NCBI GenBank assembly: GCA_002753185.1 | Contig: PDZX01000032.1 | Location: 1 to 43,931, forward strand | Source: Magnetococcales bacterium WMHbin3 | Lineage (GTDB): Bacteria; Pseudomonadota; Magnetococcia; Magnetococcales; Magnetaquicoccaceae | Direction of reading: 5' to 3' | DNA length: 43,931 nt | Part shown: positions 1 through 9,357 of the stretch, piece after piece | Position numbering within the stretch: position 1 is the stretch's first letter | How the letters are laid out: the number at the start of each line of letters is the position of its first letter | Position numbers and translations under genes: made by a program | The notes under the pieces: generated by a model | What the model was told of the DNA's origin: nothing | What the model saw: only the letters and a program-made list of their open reading frames with translations | Databases searched by the model: none

Positions 1-305
1 GCGGGGGAAAGGATCGCGGGAACGTCATACGCACCGGATTGCCGGTCTCCAGGACCCGGCCCGCCGGGAAACTGGCGCCGGCCTGGGCGAAGGCGGTCAG
101 CACCCGGTTGGCGACACGGCCCAACAGGCGGTTGGTGAGACCGGGGATGGCGTTCTGTTCGCTCAGCAAGGTGGGGATGCCCAACAGCCGGGCCGCCACC
201 ACCGCCGGCCCGGAGGCGTACCCGCCCATGCCGAGCACCGCGTGGGGGGCATACTCCCGCACCGCGCGTCCGGCCTGACGCAAGGCCGCCGGCAGACCCA
301 GCAGG
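1..305 (-). CDS. murG: MurG fragment (lipid II GlcNAc transferase), truncated at both ends
   Basis: Reading the minus strand from about 305 down to 1 gives an uninterrupted stretch typical of MurG residues of roughly 70-170: [20 protein letters not shown], then an [20 protein letters not shown] segment and a GNPVR motif. MurG adds GlcNAc to lipid I at the inner face of the cytoplasmic membrane. The C-terminal half lies beyond the window edge. The N-terminal part is missing because the frame ends at about 305, where murC sequence begins on the opposite strand. In normal dcw clusters murG and murC are adjacent and point the same way, so this orientation is abnormal. The identification is firm; whether the arrangement exists in the cell is not. 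Confidence 0.8.
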
Positions 306-716
306 GTGATCATCGACGACTACGCCCATCACCCCACGGAGATCCAGGCCACCCTGGCGGCGGCGCGGGAGGCGTACCCCGACCGGCGACTGGTGGCCCT
401 GTTCCAACCCCACCGCTACAGCCGCGTACACGACCTGTTCGACGAATTCACCGGCTGTTTCGGGGCGGCGGACCTGGTGCTGGTGGACCGCATCTATCCG
501 GCTGGCGAGTCCCCCCTGCCCGGCCGCCTGGCGGGTGGCGGCCAGGCGCCCCTGGTGGAGGGCATCCGGGCGAACAGCGGCGTGCCCGCCCTGCCCCTGC
601 CCGGCGGCGAATACTGGCGCGAGGCCCTGGAGACCTTGTTGCGTCCCGGCGACGTGGCCCTGTTCCTGGGGGCCGGCAGCATCTCCCACCGGGCCAGGGA
701 TTTCGCCTCGGCTTGA
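306..716 (+). CDS. murC: MurC C-terminal third (UDP-MurNAc-L-alanine ligase), 5' truncated
   Basis: The 136 residues match the last domain of MurC, the ligase adding L-Ala to UDP-MurNAc. Visible hallmarks are [19 protein letters not shown], the YPAGE segment and a closing GAGSI motif. The GTG at 306 is simply the codon for the residue before IIDDY, not a start. The catalytic ATP-binding and N-terminal domains are missing because the sequence switches at about 305 to inverted murG. The gene ends naturally at 716, ten bases from the end of a convergent cyclase gene. In a standard dcw cluster murB would follow; here murB lies 19 kb downstream. Confidence 0.85.
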   Translation: MIIDDYAHHPTEIQATLAAAREAYPDRRLVALFQPHRYSRVHDLFDEFTGCFGAADLVLVDRIYPAGESPLPGRLAGGGQAPLVEGIRANSGVPALPLPGGEYWREALETLLRPGDVALFLGAGSISHRARDFASA

Positions 717-726
717 CGCCACGCTG

Positions 727-2760
727 TCAACTCGGCTTGCCGATGAACCGAAATCCGTTCTTTCCCTCCTGCTTGGCCTGATACATCGCCGCATCGGCCT
801 GATGCATCAGGGTGTCGATGTCCACGCCATCGACGGGAAACAGGGCAATACCGATGCTGCCGGAGATGCAGATCTCCTGCCCACTCAACCGGAACGCCGC
901 GCCAAGCGCACCCAGCATGTGCCGGGCAACGAGCGCCGCATCCCGGCGATCCCCCACATCGGTCAGGACTGCAGCGAACTCGTCGCCGCCGAGACGGGCC
1001 ACCGTATCGGCCTCCCGCACGCAGCCCGCGAGACGTCGGGCTGCCTCCTGCAACAACAGATCACCCGCAGCGTGTCCGAGGTTGTCGTTGACCCACTTGA
1101 ACCGGTCCAGATCGATATAGAACAGCGCGATCTGCTTGCGGTCGCGCCTGGCGTGCGCCATCGTCCACTCCAGGCGCGAACGGAACAACACCCGGTTGGG
1201 CAGCGTGGTGAGGGGATCGTAGTTGGCCAGATAACGCAACTCGGCCTCGTCGGCCTTGCGCTGGGTGATGTCGGTGAAGATGGCGGCGAATTTGATCACC
1301 GCGTGCCGCCGATCACGGATCGTGGCGATGGAGAGCCACTCCGGAAAGATCTCCCCGTTCTTGCGGCGATTCCAGATTTCCCCTTCCCATCTGCCCGCAG
1401 CCAGCAGTTCCTTCCACATCGCGGCATAGAAGACCGAATCGTGACGCCCCGATTGCAGGATCCTCGGATCCTGGCCGATCACCTCCTCCGGGGCATACCC
1501 GGTGATGCGGGCGAAAGCCGGGTTGACCATGACGATCCGGTTGGCGGCATCGGTCACCATGACCGCCTCCGAGGCGTGTTCCAGCACGATGCCGGCCAGC
1601 CGGAGTTCCTCCTCGAGCTGCTTTCGCTTCGAGATGTCGAGCGAATACTCGACAATCTGCGTCACGTTGCCGGCCTCGTCGAACATGGGCATGCCGTAAA
1701 CCTCGTAATGGCCGGGCCTGCCATCTTGATCATAATGGATATGTTCGACCACCACCGGCTGGCCGGTGCGCACCACCTCGGTCAGCGGGCACAAATGGTT
1801 TTCGTCGCAGCAGGGGTGGGGTGAGTGGTGGGTCATCTCGTGGCAGGTGCTCTTGCCCGGTTCGACCCGGACGAAGGCATTGGCCATCGCGATACGGTAA
1901 TCCGCGACATCGACGACATAAAAGGGATGTTGCAGCGCATCGATGATCGTCTGAAGATAGCGCCTGGCGCGCAGGTTTTCCTGGCTGGCGTGTTCCGCCA
2001 GTTCCTTGGCCTGGCGCAGCCGCTCCTCGTTGTACTTGTGTTCGGTGATGTCGCGCAACGAGGCCACGAAGGCCGGATCGCCTTCCCATTCGGTCGAGGC
2101 CACGCACATTTCGACCACCACCGCCGAGGCGTCCGGCTTGACCACGTCCAGTTCCGCGCACTCGCCACCCGTCACGGGGAAGCCGAATGGAAAACCGTCG
2201 TTGACCTGCTGCCAGCCGAACAGCGAGGCGACCGTGGCATTGGCGTAGCGGACCATCCCCTGTTGATCCACCACCAGGATGCCATCCCGATTCCGTTCCA
2301 CGACATTGCGGAACGCCGTGGTGCTGGACTCCAACTGATGGTGCTTGACCTTCAATTCGTGCTGGACGCGGCCCCGCTCGATGGCATACCGGATCGTGCG
2401 CACCAGCAGCTGTCCGGAATCCACCACCTCGCCCTTGACCAGATACTCCTGGGCACCCTCCTGAATGGCGCGCATGGCCAATGCCTCGTCGGCCATCCCG
2501 GTCAGGACGACCACCGGGAGATCCCTCGCCGCCTCCTGCAGCCGGCTCAGGGTCGCCAGTCCAGTACTGTCGGGCAGGTTGAGGTCGAGCAGGACGACAT
2601 CGAAGGCATCCTGTCCGAGACAATCGATGGCGGTCTCCAGTTGCAGCGCGCAACTGAGGCGGAACTGCCGCGCACCATGATCGCAAAACATCTCCCGAAT
2701 CAGTTCCGCCTCGCCCGGATTGTCCTCCACCAGCAGCACGTTGAACGGGTTGGTCGCCAT
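727..2760 (-). CDS. Receiver-PAS-PAS-PAS-GGDEF diguanylate cyclase
   Basis: About 677 residues. An N-terminal receiver domain (about 1-125, VLLVEDNPGEAEL, phosphoacceptor Asp59 in LLDLNLPDSTG) is followed by PAS/PAC modules at roughly 155-515 and a GGDEF domain to the end. RLGGDEF is intact, so cyclic-di-GMP synthesis is expected. An RxxD inhibitory site (READ) lies exactly five residues before GGDEF, suggesting product inhibition. The start at 2760 was chosen over an upstream ATG at 2922 because GGAGGAAAGAGGA lies just before it and the receiver fold begins immediately after. No membrane segment is evident, so the protein is probably cytosolic. It is convergent with murC and divergent from the binding-protein gene. 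Confidence 0.85.
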   Translation of the reverse strand: MATNPFNVLLVEDNPGEAELIREMFCDHGARQFRLSCALQLETAIDCLGQDAFDVVLLDLNLPDSTGLATLSRLQEAARDLPVVVLTGMADEALAMRAIQEGAQEYLVKGEVVDSGQLLVRTIRYAIERGRVQHELKVKHHQLESSTTAFRNVVERNRDGILVVDQQGMVRYANATVASLFGWQQVNDGFPFGFPVTGGECAELDVVKPDASAVVVEMCVASTEWEGDPAFVASLRDITEHKYNEERLRQAKELAEHASQENLRARRYLQTIIDALQHPFYVVDVADYRIAMANAFVRVEPGKSTCHEMTHHSPHPCCDENHLCPLTEVVRTGQPVVVEHIHYDQDGRPGHYEVYGMPMFDEAGNVTQIVEYSLDISKRKQLEEELRLAGIVLEHASEAVMVTDAANRIVMVNPAFARITGYAPEEVIGQDPRILQSGRHDSVFYAAMWKELLAAGRWEGEIWNRRKNGEIFPEWLSIATIRDRRHAVIKFAAIFTDITQRKADEAELRYLANYDPLTTLPNRVLFRSRLEWTMAHARRDRKQIALFYIDLDRFKWVNDNLGHAAGDLLLQEAARRLAGCVREADTVARLGGDEFAAVLTDVGDRRDAALVARHMLGALGAAFRLSGQEICISGSIGIALFPVDGVDIDTLMHQADAAMYQAKQEGKNGFRFIGKPS

Positions 2761-2865
2761 GATTTGGTATCCTCTTTCCTCCGTGGGCCACTCACAACAG
2801 GATCCGATTTTTAACAGAATGTTTGCCGCGTGGCAAGCCGGAACGGGGTTTGGAACGGGTCCGGC

Positions 2866-2895
2866 TTGACACGGAGCCGACAGGGAGGATAAACT
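2866..2895 (+). promoter_or_regulatory. Candidate sigma70 promoter for the binding-protein/chemoreceptor genes
   Basis: TTGACA at 2866-2871 and TAAACT at 2890-2895 are separated by 18 bases, about 80 bases before the start at 2976, in the gap between divergent genes. The -35 box is a perfect consensus; the -10 box has two mismatches. The call is by pattern only. Confidence 0.45.
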
Positions 2896-2975
2896 GCACT
2901 TGCGTATCTCCCATGCGGCCATGAGATGTGGGTTGCATCCAAATTATCTGCAAGTATTTATTAATGATAATAAAA

Positions 2976-3722
2976 ATGAAAAAATTAATAATTATTATAT
3001 TCATAATCGGATGGCGCGGCATGGCCTGGTCCGCCGAAATCCTGGAACTGGCCGGCTCCACCACGGTGGAAAAGCGTCTGCTGGAACCCACGGCAGCGGC
3101 CATGGAGAAGGCCATCGGCGTCACGTTGCACGTCAGGGGATTGAACTCCGGCAAGGGCTTCGATGAGTTGCGGGAGGGCAGGATCAAGGCTTCCATCTCC
3201 TCGGCTCCCATGGCGAAACTGCTGGAAAAGGCCGGCCTGGCCGGAGACGCATCGTATCAGGAACACATCATCACCACCGACACCATCGTCCCCATCGTCC
3301 ATTTGGACAATCCGGTCTCGGAATTGACCCATGCCCAACTGAGCGATCTGCACACCGGCAAACTGACCAACTGGCAGGGCCTCGGCGGGGGCGATCGACC
3401 GGTCGTTGTCATCACCTCGCAAAAGACCGCCGCCACCCGCATCATGTTTCAGGAGGTGGTCATGAACAAGGCCGAATATGCCACCCGCCTGCGCGAGGTG
3501 AAATCCACGCGTCAGGAGATTCATCTGGTCAGCCGCTATAAGGGCGGCATCGGCGCGGTGTCCGAGGCGTTCGTCAAACTCTATCCCGGACGGGTCAAGA
3601 TGATCCGGACCAAACCGATCTCCCGGCCTCTGAGCCTCATCACCAAGGGGGCACCCGAACCGGTGGTGCAACGGGTGATCGACTTTCTGCGATCCGATGC
3701 GGCACGGAAATTTTACGAATAG
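2976..3722 (+). CDS. PstS-like periplasmic phosphate/anion-binding protein
   Basis: About 248 residues. It begins with a signal peptide (MKKLIIIIFIIGW...AWSA) followed by LELAGSTTVEKRLLEP, the N-terminal pattern of PstS-family solute-binding proteins. NSGKGFDELREGRI and ISSAPM correspond to ligand-binding loops, and the later LTNWQGLGGGDRP segment is typical of PstS. It is shorter than many PstS proteins, and no pstCAB permease is nearby. Only 27 bases separate it from a chemoreceptor gene, so it may present a ligand to that receptor rather than to a transporter (inference). The start at 2976 gives a normal signal peptide; an in-frame ATG at 2964 is the alternative, and neither has a strong ribosome site. 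The first codons are strikingly AT-rich. Confidence 0.75.
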   Translation: MKKLIIIIFIIGWRGMAWSAEILELAGSTTVEKRLLEPTAAAMEKAIGVTLHVRGLNSGKGFDELREGRIKASISSAPMAKLLEKAGLAGDASYQEHIITTDTIVPIVHLDNPVSELTHAQLSDLHTGKLTNWQGLGGGDRPVVVITSQKTAATRIMFQEVVMNKAEYATRLREVKSTRQEIHLVSRYKGGIGAVSEAFVKLYPGRVKMIRTKPISRPLSLITKGAPEPVVQRVIDFLRSDAARKFYE

Positions 3723-3749
3723 CACTCTGAAATCAGGACGGCAATCCCG

Positions 3750-6191
3750 ATGAAACTGCAAACCAAAACCATCGTCGTGCCAACAGCCATCATGGTGCTG
3801 ATCTTTCTGGCCAAGGGCATGCTCTTTATCTGGCTGATCGAAAAGCAGCTCAGCGCGACCCACCATCAGGAGATGGCCCGCCTGGTGCTTGCCGAAAGCC
3901 GCCAACTGGCCACCAATCTGGAACTGATCATCTCGACGCAAGAGCCGGCCGATGCCATTTTCGGTCTCGAGGCCAAGGATGACGGGATCGCCAAGGCCAT
4001 GATGCAATCCTTTCGGCCGCTCGGCCTGAGCGAGGCCATATTCGTAGACAAGGCGGGCAAGGTGATCCATCCCCCGACCGCCGTGCTGCCCGAAGGCCTG
4101 GAGGAGCGGCTCTCGAAGACGCCGCCCAACGACCGCTCGGCGCATTTGTGGATACGGCCGGATCGGATCCTGGTGCATGCCCCGGTGATCGATGTCGAGA
4201 CCCGTACCGGTTTTCTGGTGTTCGGTGTGGAGGTTTCCAAGAATTTGCTGCCAATCGTGGCGGCCCTGTCACGCGAATCCTCGGCGGACGCTGACGCCAC
4301 GCCCCATGCGACCGTCACGCAACGGCTCGATGCCATTCACGTCGAGAGCGAGGCCAATGAGATGGCATTCGTTTACCGCATGATCATGGTGATTGGAGGG
4401 GTCCTGCTGGCCAGCCTGGTGCTGATCATCCTGGTGCAACGCACCGTGGCGATGGGTATCCTGCGCCCGTTGCAGCGCATCATGCACGGCGTGGACGGTC
4501 TGATTGCCGGACATTTGGCCGGACGGATCCCGGTCGAGGCCAACCGGGATGAACTGGATGATCTGGCCACGCACATCAACCAGTTGGCCGACAGCCTCAC
4601 CAGGACGGTCGGCATGGTGCAACTGCAATCGGAGACCACCTCGGCAATTTCGGAGGCGATGTCGAACGCTTCGAAGAATCTCTCGCAGGATTCCTCCATG
4701 ATCGAGGAGATGTCACGCAATGCCGTGTCGGAGAACGATCGCGTGGATGCGGAGACCCGTTTGCTGGTGCAATTGATCGAACATGCATCCGACAACATGG
4801 CCGGGGTCAAGGGTGGCGTCGATCAATTGTCCCACGGCATCGGCTCCGTGGCCCAGGAGGGTGAAAACGCCAGCAGCAATGTCAACACCGTGGCCTCGGC
4901 CGCCGAGCAGATGAGCGCCAACCTCTCGGAAGTCAACCGGAATCTGGATCATGTGCAAGGGTCGGTGCAGGATGTCTCCGGCCTGATCCATGACCTGACG
5001 CAATCGTTCGATGGCGTGCGGCAGCGGTGCGACAATGCCATGACGGAGACAGCCAAGGCCATGCGGATGGTCAGAGAAAACGACGAAATCATGCACCGTC
5101 TGGCGGCATCGGCTTCCGAGATCGGCAACGTGGTCAACATCATCAACAGCATCGCCGAACAGACCAACATGCTCTCCCTGAATGCGGCCATCGAGGCGGC
5201 CGGGGCCGGCGTGGCCGGGGCCGGGTTCGCGGTGGTGGCCGGAGAGGTCAAGGAGTTGGCCAGACAGACGGCGGAGGCCACCTCCGGCATATCGAACATG
5301 GTGGAAGAGATTCAACGGCACTCCAGAAACGCCATGGAGGCGGTGCGGGGCGTCTCCGGAGGATTCGAGCGCATCAACGACTCCAATCAGGAGATCGCCG
5401 ACTCTGTCAACGAACAGGGCGAGATGGTCAACCGGATCGCCGACTCCATGAGCGGGTTGAGACACGCCGCCGTGGAAGTGACCCGCAATGCCCGCGAGAT
5501 CGGGGCTGCGGCCCAGGATGTGTCCCGTTCCGCCCTGGAGGCGGCCCAGAGCACCGGACAAATCGCACGGTTGGCCAACGATGCCGCCGGGGCCGCCGCC
5601 GCCTTGAGCAACGACGGCCAGGAGGCCCAGGAGAGAATCTCCAAGGTATTGCAAGCCGGGCAAGGGATTCTCTTCGCCTCGGCGGAGATTCAGAAGAAGG
5701 GGGTGCAGACCATGGAGCGGGTTCGCCTGCTGAACGGCTGGATCGAACAGGCCGGCATGCTGACCGATGTGACCCGTCACACCAGTCAGGCCATGGAAGG
5801 GACGACCCGAGGCCTGACCATCGGCGAGACCCCGTTTGATGTGCGCAAGGTCAAGGAGTTGCATCTGCACTGGCTGGGCGACCTCAATCAGGAGCTGCGT
5901 GGCGCCAGACGCATGAATGAGAACACCGTCAGCAACCACCACGAGTGTGCCTTCGGCAAGTGGTATTTCGGCGAGGGAACGCAACGCTTCGGCGCGCAGC
6001 CGCTCTTCCGGGAGGTGGGCGTGGCCCACGAGGAGATCCATCGCGCGGGTCAGGAGGCCCTGCAACTGGCCCGTCAGGGTCGCCCCGACGAGGCCATCCG
6101 GCAATTCGCCTCCTTGAACGACATTCGTGGCCGTCTGTTCGCCAAATTGGACGAACTGTATCTGTGGGCCAATCTCCATCCGCAAACCTGA
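3750..6191 (+). CDS. Methyl-accepting chemotaxis protein with C-terminal CZB domain
   Basis: 813 residues. TM1 is at about 13-32, a periplasmic sensor at about 33-205, TM2 at about 210-232, then HAMP, a long methylation/signalling coiled coil, and a CZB zinc-binding domain near 690-790. The CZB domain shows [11 protein letters not shown] and AHEEIHR, the expected His/Cys ligand pattern for zinc or hypochlorite sensing. The signalling hairpin is clear ([18 protein letters not shown]), but the tip reads [13 protein letters not shown] where classical receptors have RAGExGRGFAVVA. Such receptors control CheA at the membrane. The binding-protein gene immediately upstream makes a ligand-presenting partner plausible. 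No che genes occur in the window. Confidence 0.9.
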   Translation: MKLQTKTIVVPTAIMVLIFLAKGMLFIWLIEKQLSATHHQEMARLVLAESRQLATNLELIISTQEPADAIFGLEAKDDGIAKAMMQSFRPLGLSEAIFVDKAGKVIHPPTAVLPEGLEERLSKTPPNDRSAHLWIRPDRILVHAPVIDVETRTGFLVFGVEVSKNLLPIVAALSRESSADADATPHATVTQRLDAIHVESEANEMAFVYRMIMVIGGVLLASLVLIILVQRTVAMGILRPLQRIMHGVDGLIAGHLAGRIPVEANRDELDDLATHINQLADSLTRTVGMVQLQSETTSAISEAMSNASKNLSQDSSMIEEMSRNAVSENDRVDAETRLLVQLIEHASDNMAGVKGGVDQLSHGIGSVAQEGENASSNVNTVASAAEQMSANLSEVNRNLDHVQGSVQDVSGLIHDLTQSFDGVRQRCDNAMTETAKAMRMVRENDEIMHRLAASASEIGNVVNIINSIAEQTNMLSLNAAIEAAGAGVAGAGFAVVAGEVKELARQTAEATSGISNMVEEIQRHSRNAMEAVRGVSGGFERINDSNQEIADSVNEQGEMVNRIADSMSGLRHAAVEVTRNAREIGAAAQDVSRSALEAAQSTGQIARLANDAAGAAAALSNDGQEAQERISKVLQAGQGILFASAEIQKKGVQTMERVRLLNGWIEQAGMLTDVTRHTSQAMEGTTRGLTIGETPFDVRKVKELHLHWLGDLNQELRGARRMNENTVSNHHECAFGKWYFGEGTQRFGAQPLFREVGVAHEEIHRAGQEALQLARQGRPDEAIRQFASLNDIRGRLFAKLDELYLWANLHPQT

Positions 6192-6289
6192 TGGAGGCGT
6201 CGCATTTGACTTGTCTCCCCCTTGAAAACCAGGGAGAATGATCAGCGGGTGGATCTGAACTCCAGGCCATGGGGGGGGTGGGAAGGCGG

Positions 6290-7042
6290 ATGAAGCGTTC
6301 ACAGGAGTGGGAGGCGCTCGAACGACGGCTGACGGAGTGTGAACGGGAGTTGGAGCGGGCCAGGAACGATTTGCAGCAGTTCGCCTACTCCGCGTCACAC
6401 GATCTCCAGGAGCCGTTGCGGCTGATTGCCGGATATTCGCAGCTTTTGCACAGCCGCTATCACGGGACGCTGGATGACAAGGCGCACACCTTCCTGGATT
6501 TCATCACCGGCAGCGTCCGGCAGATGGAGGCGATGCTCAAGGGGTTGACCGAATTCTCCCGCGTCGAGACGCACGGCGGCCCGTTCGTCCCGACCCGGCT
6601 CGATGACGCGCTGGATCGGGCGCTCGGACATCTGCAACACGAGATTCGCCAGAGCGGGGCGCGGATCAGCCGCACTCCGCTGCCCGATGCACGCGTCGAT
6701 CCCGAACAGATCGAACGGCTCTTCTGGCATCTGATCGGCAACGCCATCCGTTTCAGGAGCGACGCTCCCCCGGACATTCATCTTGCGGCCAGCCGGGAAG
6801 AACAGCGCTGGCGGATCCTGGTCCGCGATAACGGCATCGGCATCCCGGCCCGGTTCGCCGAACGGGTGTTCGTCGTCTTTCAGAGGCTCCAGCCGCGCGA
6901 CCAATCCCCTGGCTCCGGGGTGGGACTGTCGGTCTGCAAACGGATCGTGGAACGGCATGGCGGCACGATCTGGGTGGACGCAACACCGGCACAAGGGACC
7001 ACCATCGGTTTTTCCCTGCCGGATCGCCACTTGTCGGAATGA
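6290..7042 (+). CDS. Soluble histidine kinase lacking a sensor domain (phytochrome-type HisKA)
   Basis: About 250 residues: a short N-terminal coiled coil, a HisKA segment SASHDLQEPLRLIAGYSQLL containing the phospho-His, and an HATPase domain with N box (LIGNAIRF), G1 (DNGIGI) and G2 (GSGVGLSVCKRIVE). It has no transmembrane or PAS region. The catalytic core closely resembles that of the next gene, suggesting tandem duplication. The start at 6290 follows GGGAAGG; an upstream ATG at 6269 is possible. The stop at 7042 is three bases before the next ATG, so the two kinases are probably co-translated. Kinases with the DLQEPLRLI signature often pair with Rcp1-type regulators, and one lies downstream. 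Confidence 0.8.
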   Translation: MKRSQEWEALERRLTECERELERARNDLQQFAYSASHDLQEPLRLIAGYSQLLHSRYHGTLDDKAHTFLDFITGSVRQMEAMLKGLTEFSRVETHGGPFVPTRLDDALDRALGHLQHEIRQSGARISRTPLPDARVDPEQIERLFWHLIGNAIRFRSDAPPDIHLAASREEQRWRILVRDNGIGIPARFAERVFVVFQRLQPRDQSPGSGVGLSVCKRIVERHGGTIWVDATPAQGTTIGFSLPDRHLSE

Positions 7043-7045
7043 CCC

Positions 7046-9280
7046 ATGAACCATCTCAACCCCATCGAAAAGAGACGCATTCTGCTGCTGGTGGTGATCA
7101 TGGCCTGCGTCGGCTTGACCATGAGCGGGGTCTCCATCGCCATCCTGTACGAGACCTCGTTCGAACAGACCAGGCAACGCCTGGTGCAAACCGTGCAAAG
7201 CCGCGCCCGGCTGATCGAGGCCATGACCCGCCATGAGATCGCCCGATTGAAGGATACGCCCGGCGAGATCGTCATGTCCCAGGTCGTGGAACACGTCATG
7301 ATGCCGGTGCGCGACGCCCATCACCGCTTCTCCGGGCTTGGCCGCACTGCGGAGTTCACCATGGGACGCCTGGAGGGGGATCAGATCGTATTCACGCTGC
7401 GGCACCGTGCCGCCTCCAGTCAGGACGAACCATTGCGGATCCCGATGCGCTCCTATTTTGCCGAACCGCTGCGCCAGGCGCTGCTGGGCCGCTCCGGGGT
7501 CCTGGTGGGGCCGGACTATCGCGGTGCGATCGTGTTGGCTGCCCACGAACCCGTGGCCCTGCTCGACATGGGGATGGTGGCCAAGATCGATCTGGAGGAG
7601 ATCCGGCAACCATTCATCAAGGCCGGCGCCATGGTGATGGGGATCGGCGCGGGGGTCATCGTCCTGGGGACGGCCCTGTTCTTCAAGATCGGCAACCCCA
7701 TGGTGCTGAAGCTGATGGAGACCGAGGCGCTGCGCCAGAGCCAACGGGAGCTTGGCGAGGCCAAGACGGCCTTGCAGGAGAAGGCGGTCCATCTGGACAA
7801 CATCTTACGCTCCTCCTCCGACCTGGCGATCGTCGCCACGGATCTGGCGTTTCGCATCCGGTACTTCAACCCGGCTGCCGAGCGGATGTTGCAGCAGCGC
7901 GCCGAGGAGATGCTCGAAAAGACGGTGCAGACCATTCACCAGGAGTTGGGGGTCGATCCGCAACGGTTCGCCCATGGCATCGAACAGGTCGTTCGCGGCG
8001 GCGAATACCCATTCGAAATGCGTGGGACGGTCGGCGACGCGCCGTATGTGCTGGAGGCCAGGGTCTCCGCCATCCTGGACCGGCAGGGCGAAGTGACCGG
8101 CTTCGTCCTGATGGCCCATGATGTGACCGATCTGCGCAAGGCGCGCGAGGCGCTCATCCGCTCGGAACGGAAATACCGCCTGCTGATCGAATCGGCCAAC
8201 GACGCCATTTTCGTGGCCGACGCCCAGACCGGGATCGTGCTGGATGCCAACCCGATGGCCGGCGAACTGCTCGGACGCCCGGTCGCCGAACTGATCGGGA
8301 TGCATCAAACCGGGTTGCATCCTCCCGATGAAGTACTCCGCTATCAGCAACTCTTTCAGGAGCAGGTCATCCAGGGACGGGGATTGTTGTCGGACATCCA
8401 CGTGGTGCGCAAGGACGGCCGGCACATCCCGGTGGACATCCGCGCCGGCGTGACCGACCTGGGCGACCAACTGGTGATTCTGGGGATCTTCCGCGACATG
8501 ACCGAACGCAAGGCTCACGAAGCGCGCCTCGTGGAGATGAACCTGGAACTGGAACAGCGGGTTGCCGGGCGGACCCTGGATCTGGAGCGCTCCAATCGGG
8601 ATCTGGAGCAGTTCGCCTACGTGGCCAGCCATGATCTTCAGGAACCGTTGCGGCTGATCACCGGTTACGTGCAACTGCTGGAAAAACGCTATCGCGGGCA
8701 ACTGGACGCGCAAGCCGACAAATACATCGCCTATGTCACCGATGGCGTCATCCACATGCAAAGCCTGATCAACAATCTGCTCGGCTACGCCCGGATGGGC
8801 AAGAACCGCCTTGCCAGGATACCGACCGATCTCGATGAGGTTTTCCGGCGCACCCTTCTCCATTGCGAACCGGTGATCCGCGCCACCGGCGCCGTGGTGA
8901 CCCATGACCCATTGCCGACAGTGTCGGTCGATCCGGTGCAGATGGGTCAACTGCTGCAGAATCTGCTCGGCAACGCCTTGAAATTCCGCGGCGAGCACGC
9001 TCCGGTGGTTCACGTGAGCGCAACGCGCGAGAAAGGATGCTGGACGATCGCCTGCCAGGATAACGGCATCGGCATCGATTCCAGGCACCAGGAACGCATT
9101 TTTCTGATCTTCCAGAAGTTGCACCCGCGCACCCGCTACGAGGGCACCGGCATCGGACTGACGGTCTGCAAGCGGATCGTCGAAGGCCACGGCGGTCGCA
9201 TCTGGGTGGAGTCCGCACCGGGGCAGGGCAGCCGGTTCGCCTTTACCATCCCGGCACCCCAGGATGAATCGCGCGGATGA
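7046..9280 (+). CDS. Membrane PAS-PAS sensor histidine kinase
   Basis: 744 residues. TM1 is at about 11-33, an extracytoplasmic region at about 34-190, and TM2 at about 195-215. A coiled coil, two PAS domains (roughly 245-360 and 370-495; the second has ANDAIFVADAQTGIVLDANP), HisKA (VASHDLQEPLRLITGYVQLL, about 520-590) and HATPase (LLGNALKF, DNGIGI, GTGIGLTVCKRIVE) follow. It belongs to the phytochrome/Cph1-like kinase class by its HisKA motif, but has no bilin-binding GAF/PHY module, so the signal is unknown. The Rcp1-type receiver gene begins 77 bases downstream and is the natural phosphoacceptor candidate (inference). Confidence 0.85.
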   Translation: MNHLNPIEKRRILLLVVIMACVGLTMSGVSIAILYETSFEQTRQRLVQTVQSRARLIEAMTRHEIARLKDTPGEIVMSQVVEHVMMPVRDAHHRFSGLGRTAEFTMGRLEGDQIVFTLRHRAASSQDEPLRIPMRSYFAEPLRQALLGRSGVLVGPDYRGAIVLAAHEPVALLDMGMVAKIDLEEIRQPFIKAGAMVMGIGAGVIVLGTALFFKIGNPMVLKLMETEALRQSQRELGEAKTALQEKAVHLDNILRSSSDLAIVATDLAFRIRYFNPAAERMLQQRAEEMLEKTVQTIHQELGVDPQRFAHGIEQVVRGGEYPFEMRGTVGDAPYVLEARVSAILDRQGEVTGFVLMAHDVTDLRKAREALIRSERKYRLLIESANDAIFVADAQTGIVLDANPMAGELLGRPVAELIGMHQTGLHPPDEVLRYQQLFQEQVIQGRGLLSDIHVVRKDGRHIPVDIRAGVTDLGDQLVILGIFRDMTERKAHEARLVEMNLELEQRVAGRTLDLERSNRDLEQFAYVASHDLQEPLRLITGYVQLLEKRYRGQLDAQADKYIAYVTDGVIHMQSLINNLLGYARMGKNRLARIPTDLDEVFRRTLLHCEPVIRATGAVVTHDPLPTVSVDPVQMGQLLQNLLGNALKFRGEHAPVVHVSATREKGCWTIACQDNGIGIDSRHQERIFLIFQKLHPRTRYEGTGIGLTVCKRIVEGHGGRIWVESAPGQGSRFAFTIPAPQDESRG

Positions 9281-9289
9281 ATGAATGAC

Positions 9290-9318
9290 TGGACACCACC
9301 CCCATTTTTTGATATCAT
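9290..9318 (+). promoter_or_regulatory. Candidate sigma70 promoter of the rcp-kai operon
   Basis: TGGACA (9290-9295) and TATCAT (9313-9318) are separated by exactly 17 bases; each box has one mismatch to consensus. It lies in the only real gap upstream of the receiver-kaiA-like-kaiB-kaiC series, about 40 bases before the first start codon. Transcription would begin near 9325. Confidence 0.55.
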
Positions 9319-9357
9319 GTTTGGGGTGATTCGGATTGAGGTCATGGGGAGTGAACA

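Noticed and set aside
7046-9280. Calling the membrane kinase a phytochrome
   Set aside because: The kinase core is of that class, but no GAF/PHY bilin-binding region is present; the sensor part is a membrane-bound segment plus PAS domains.
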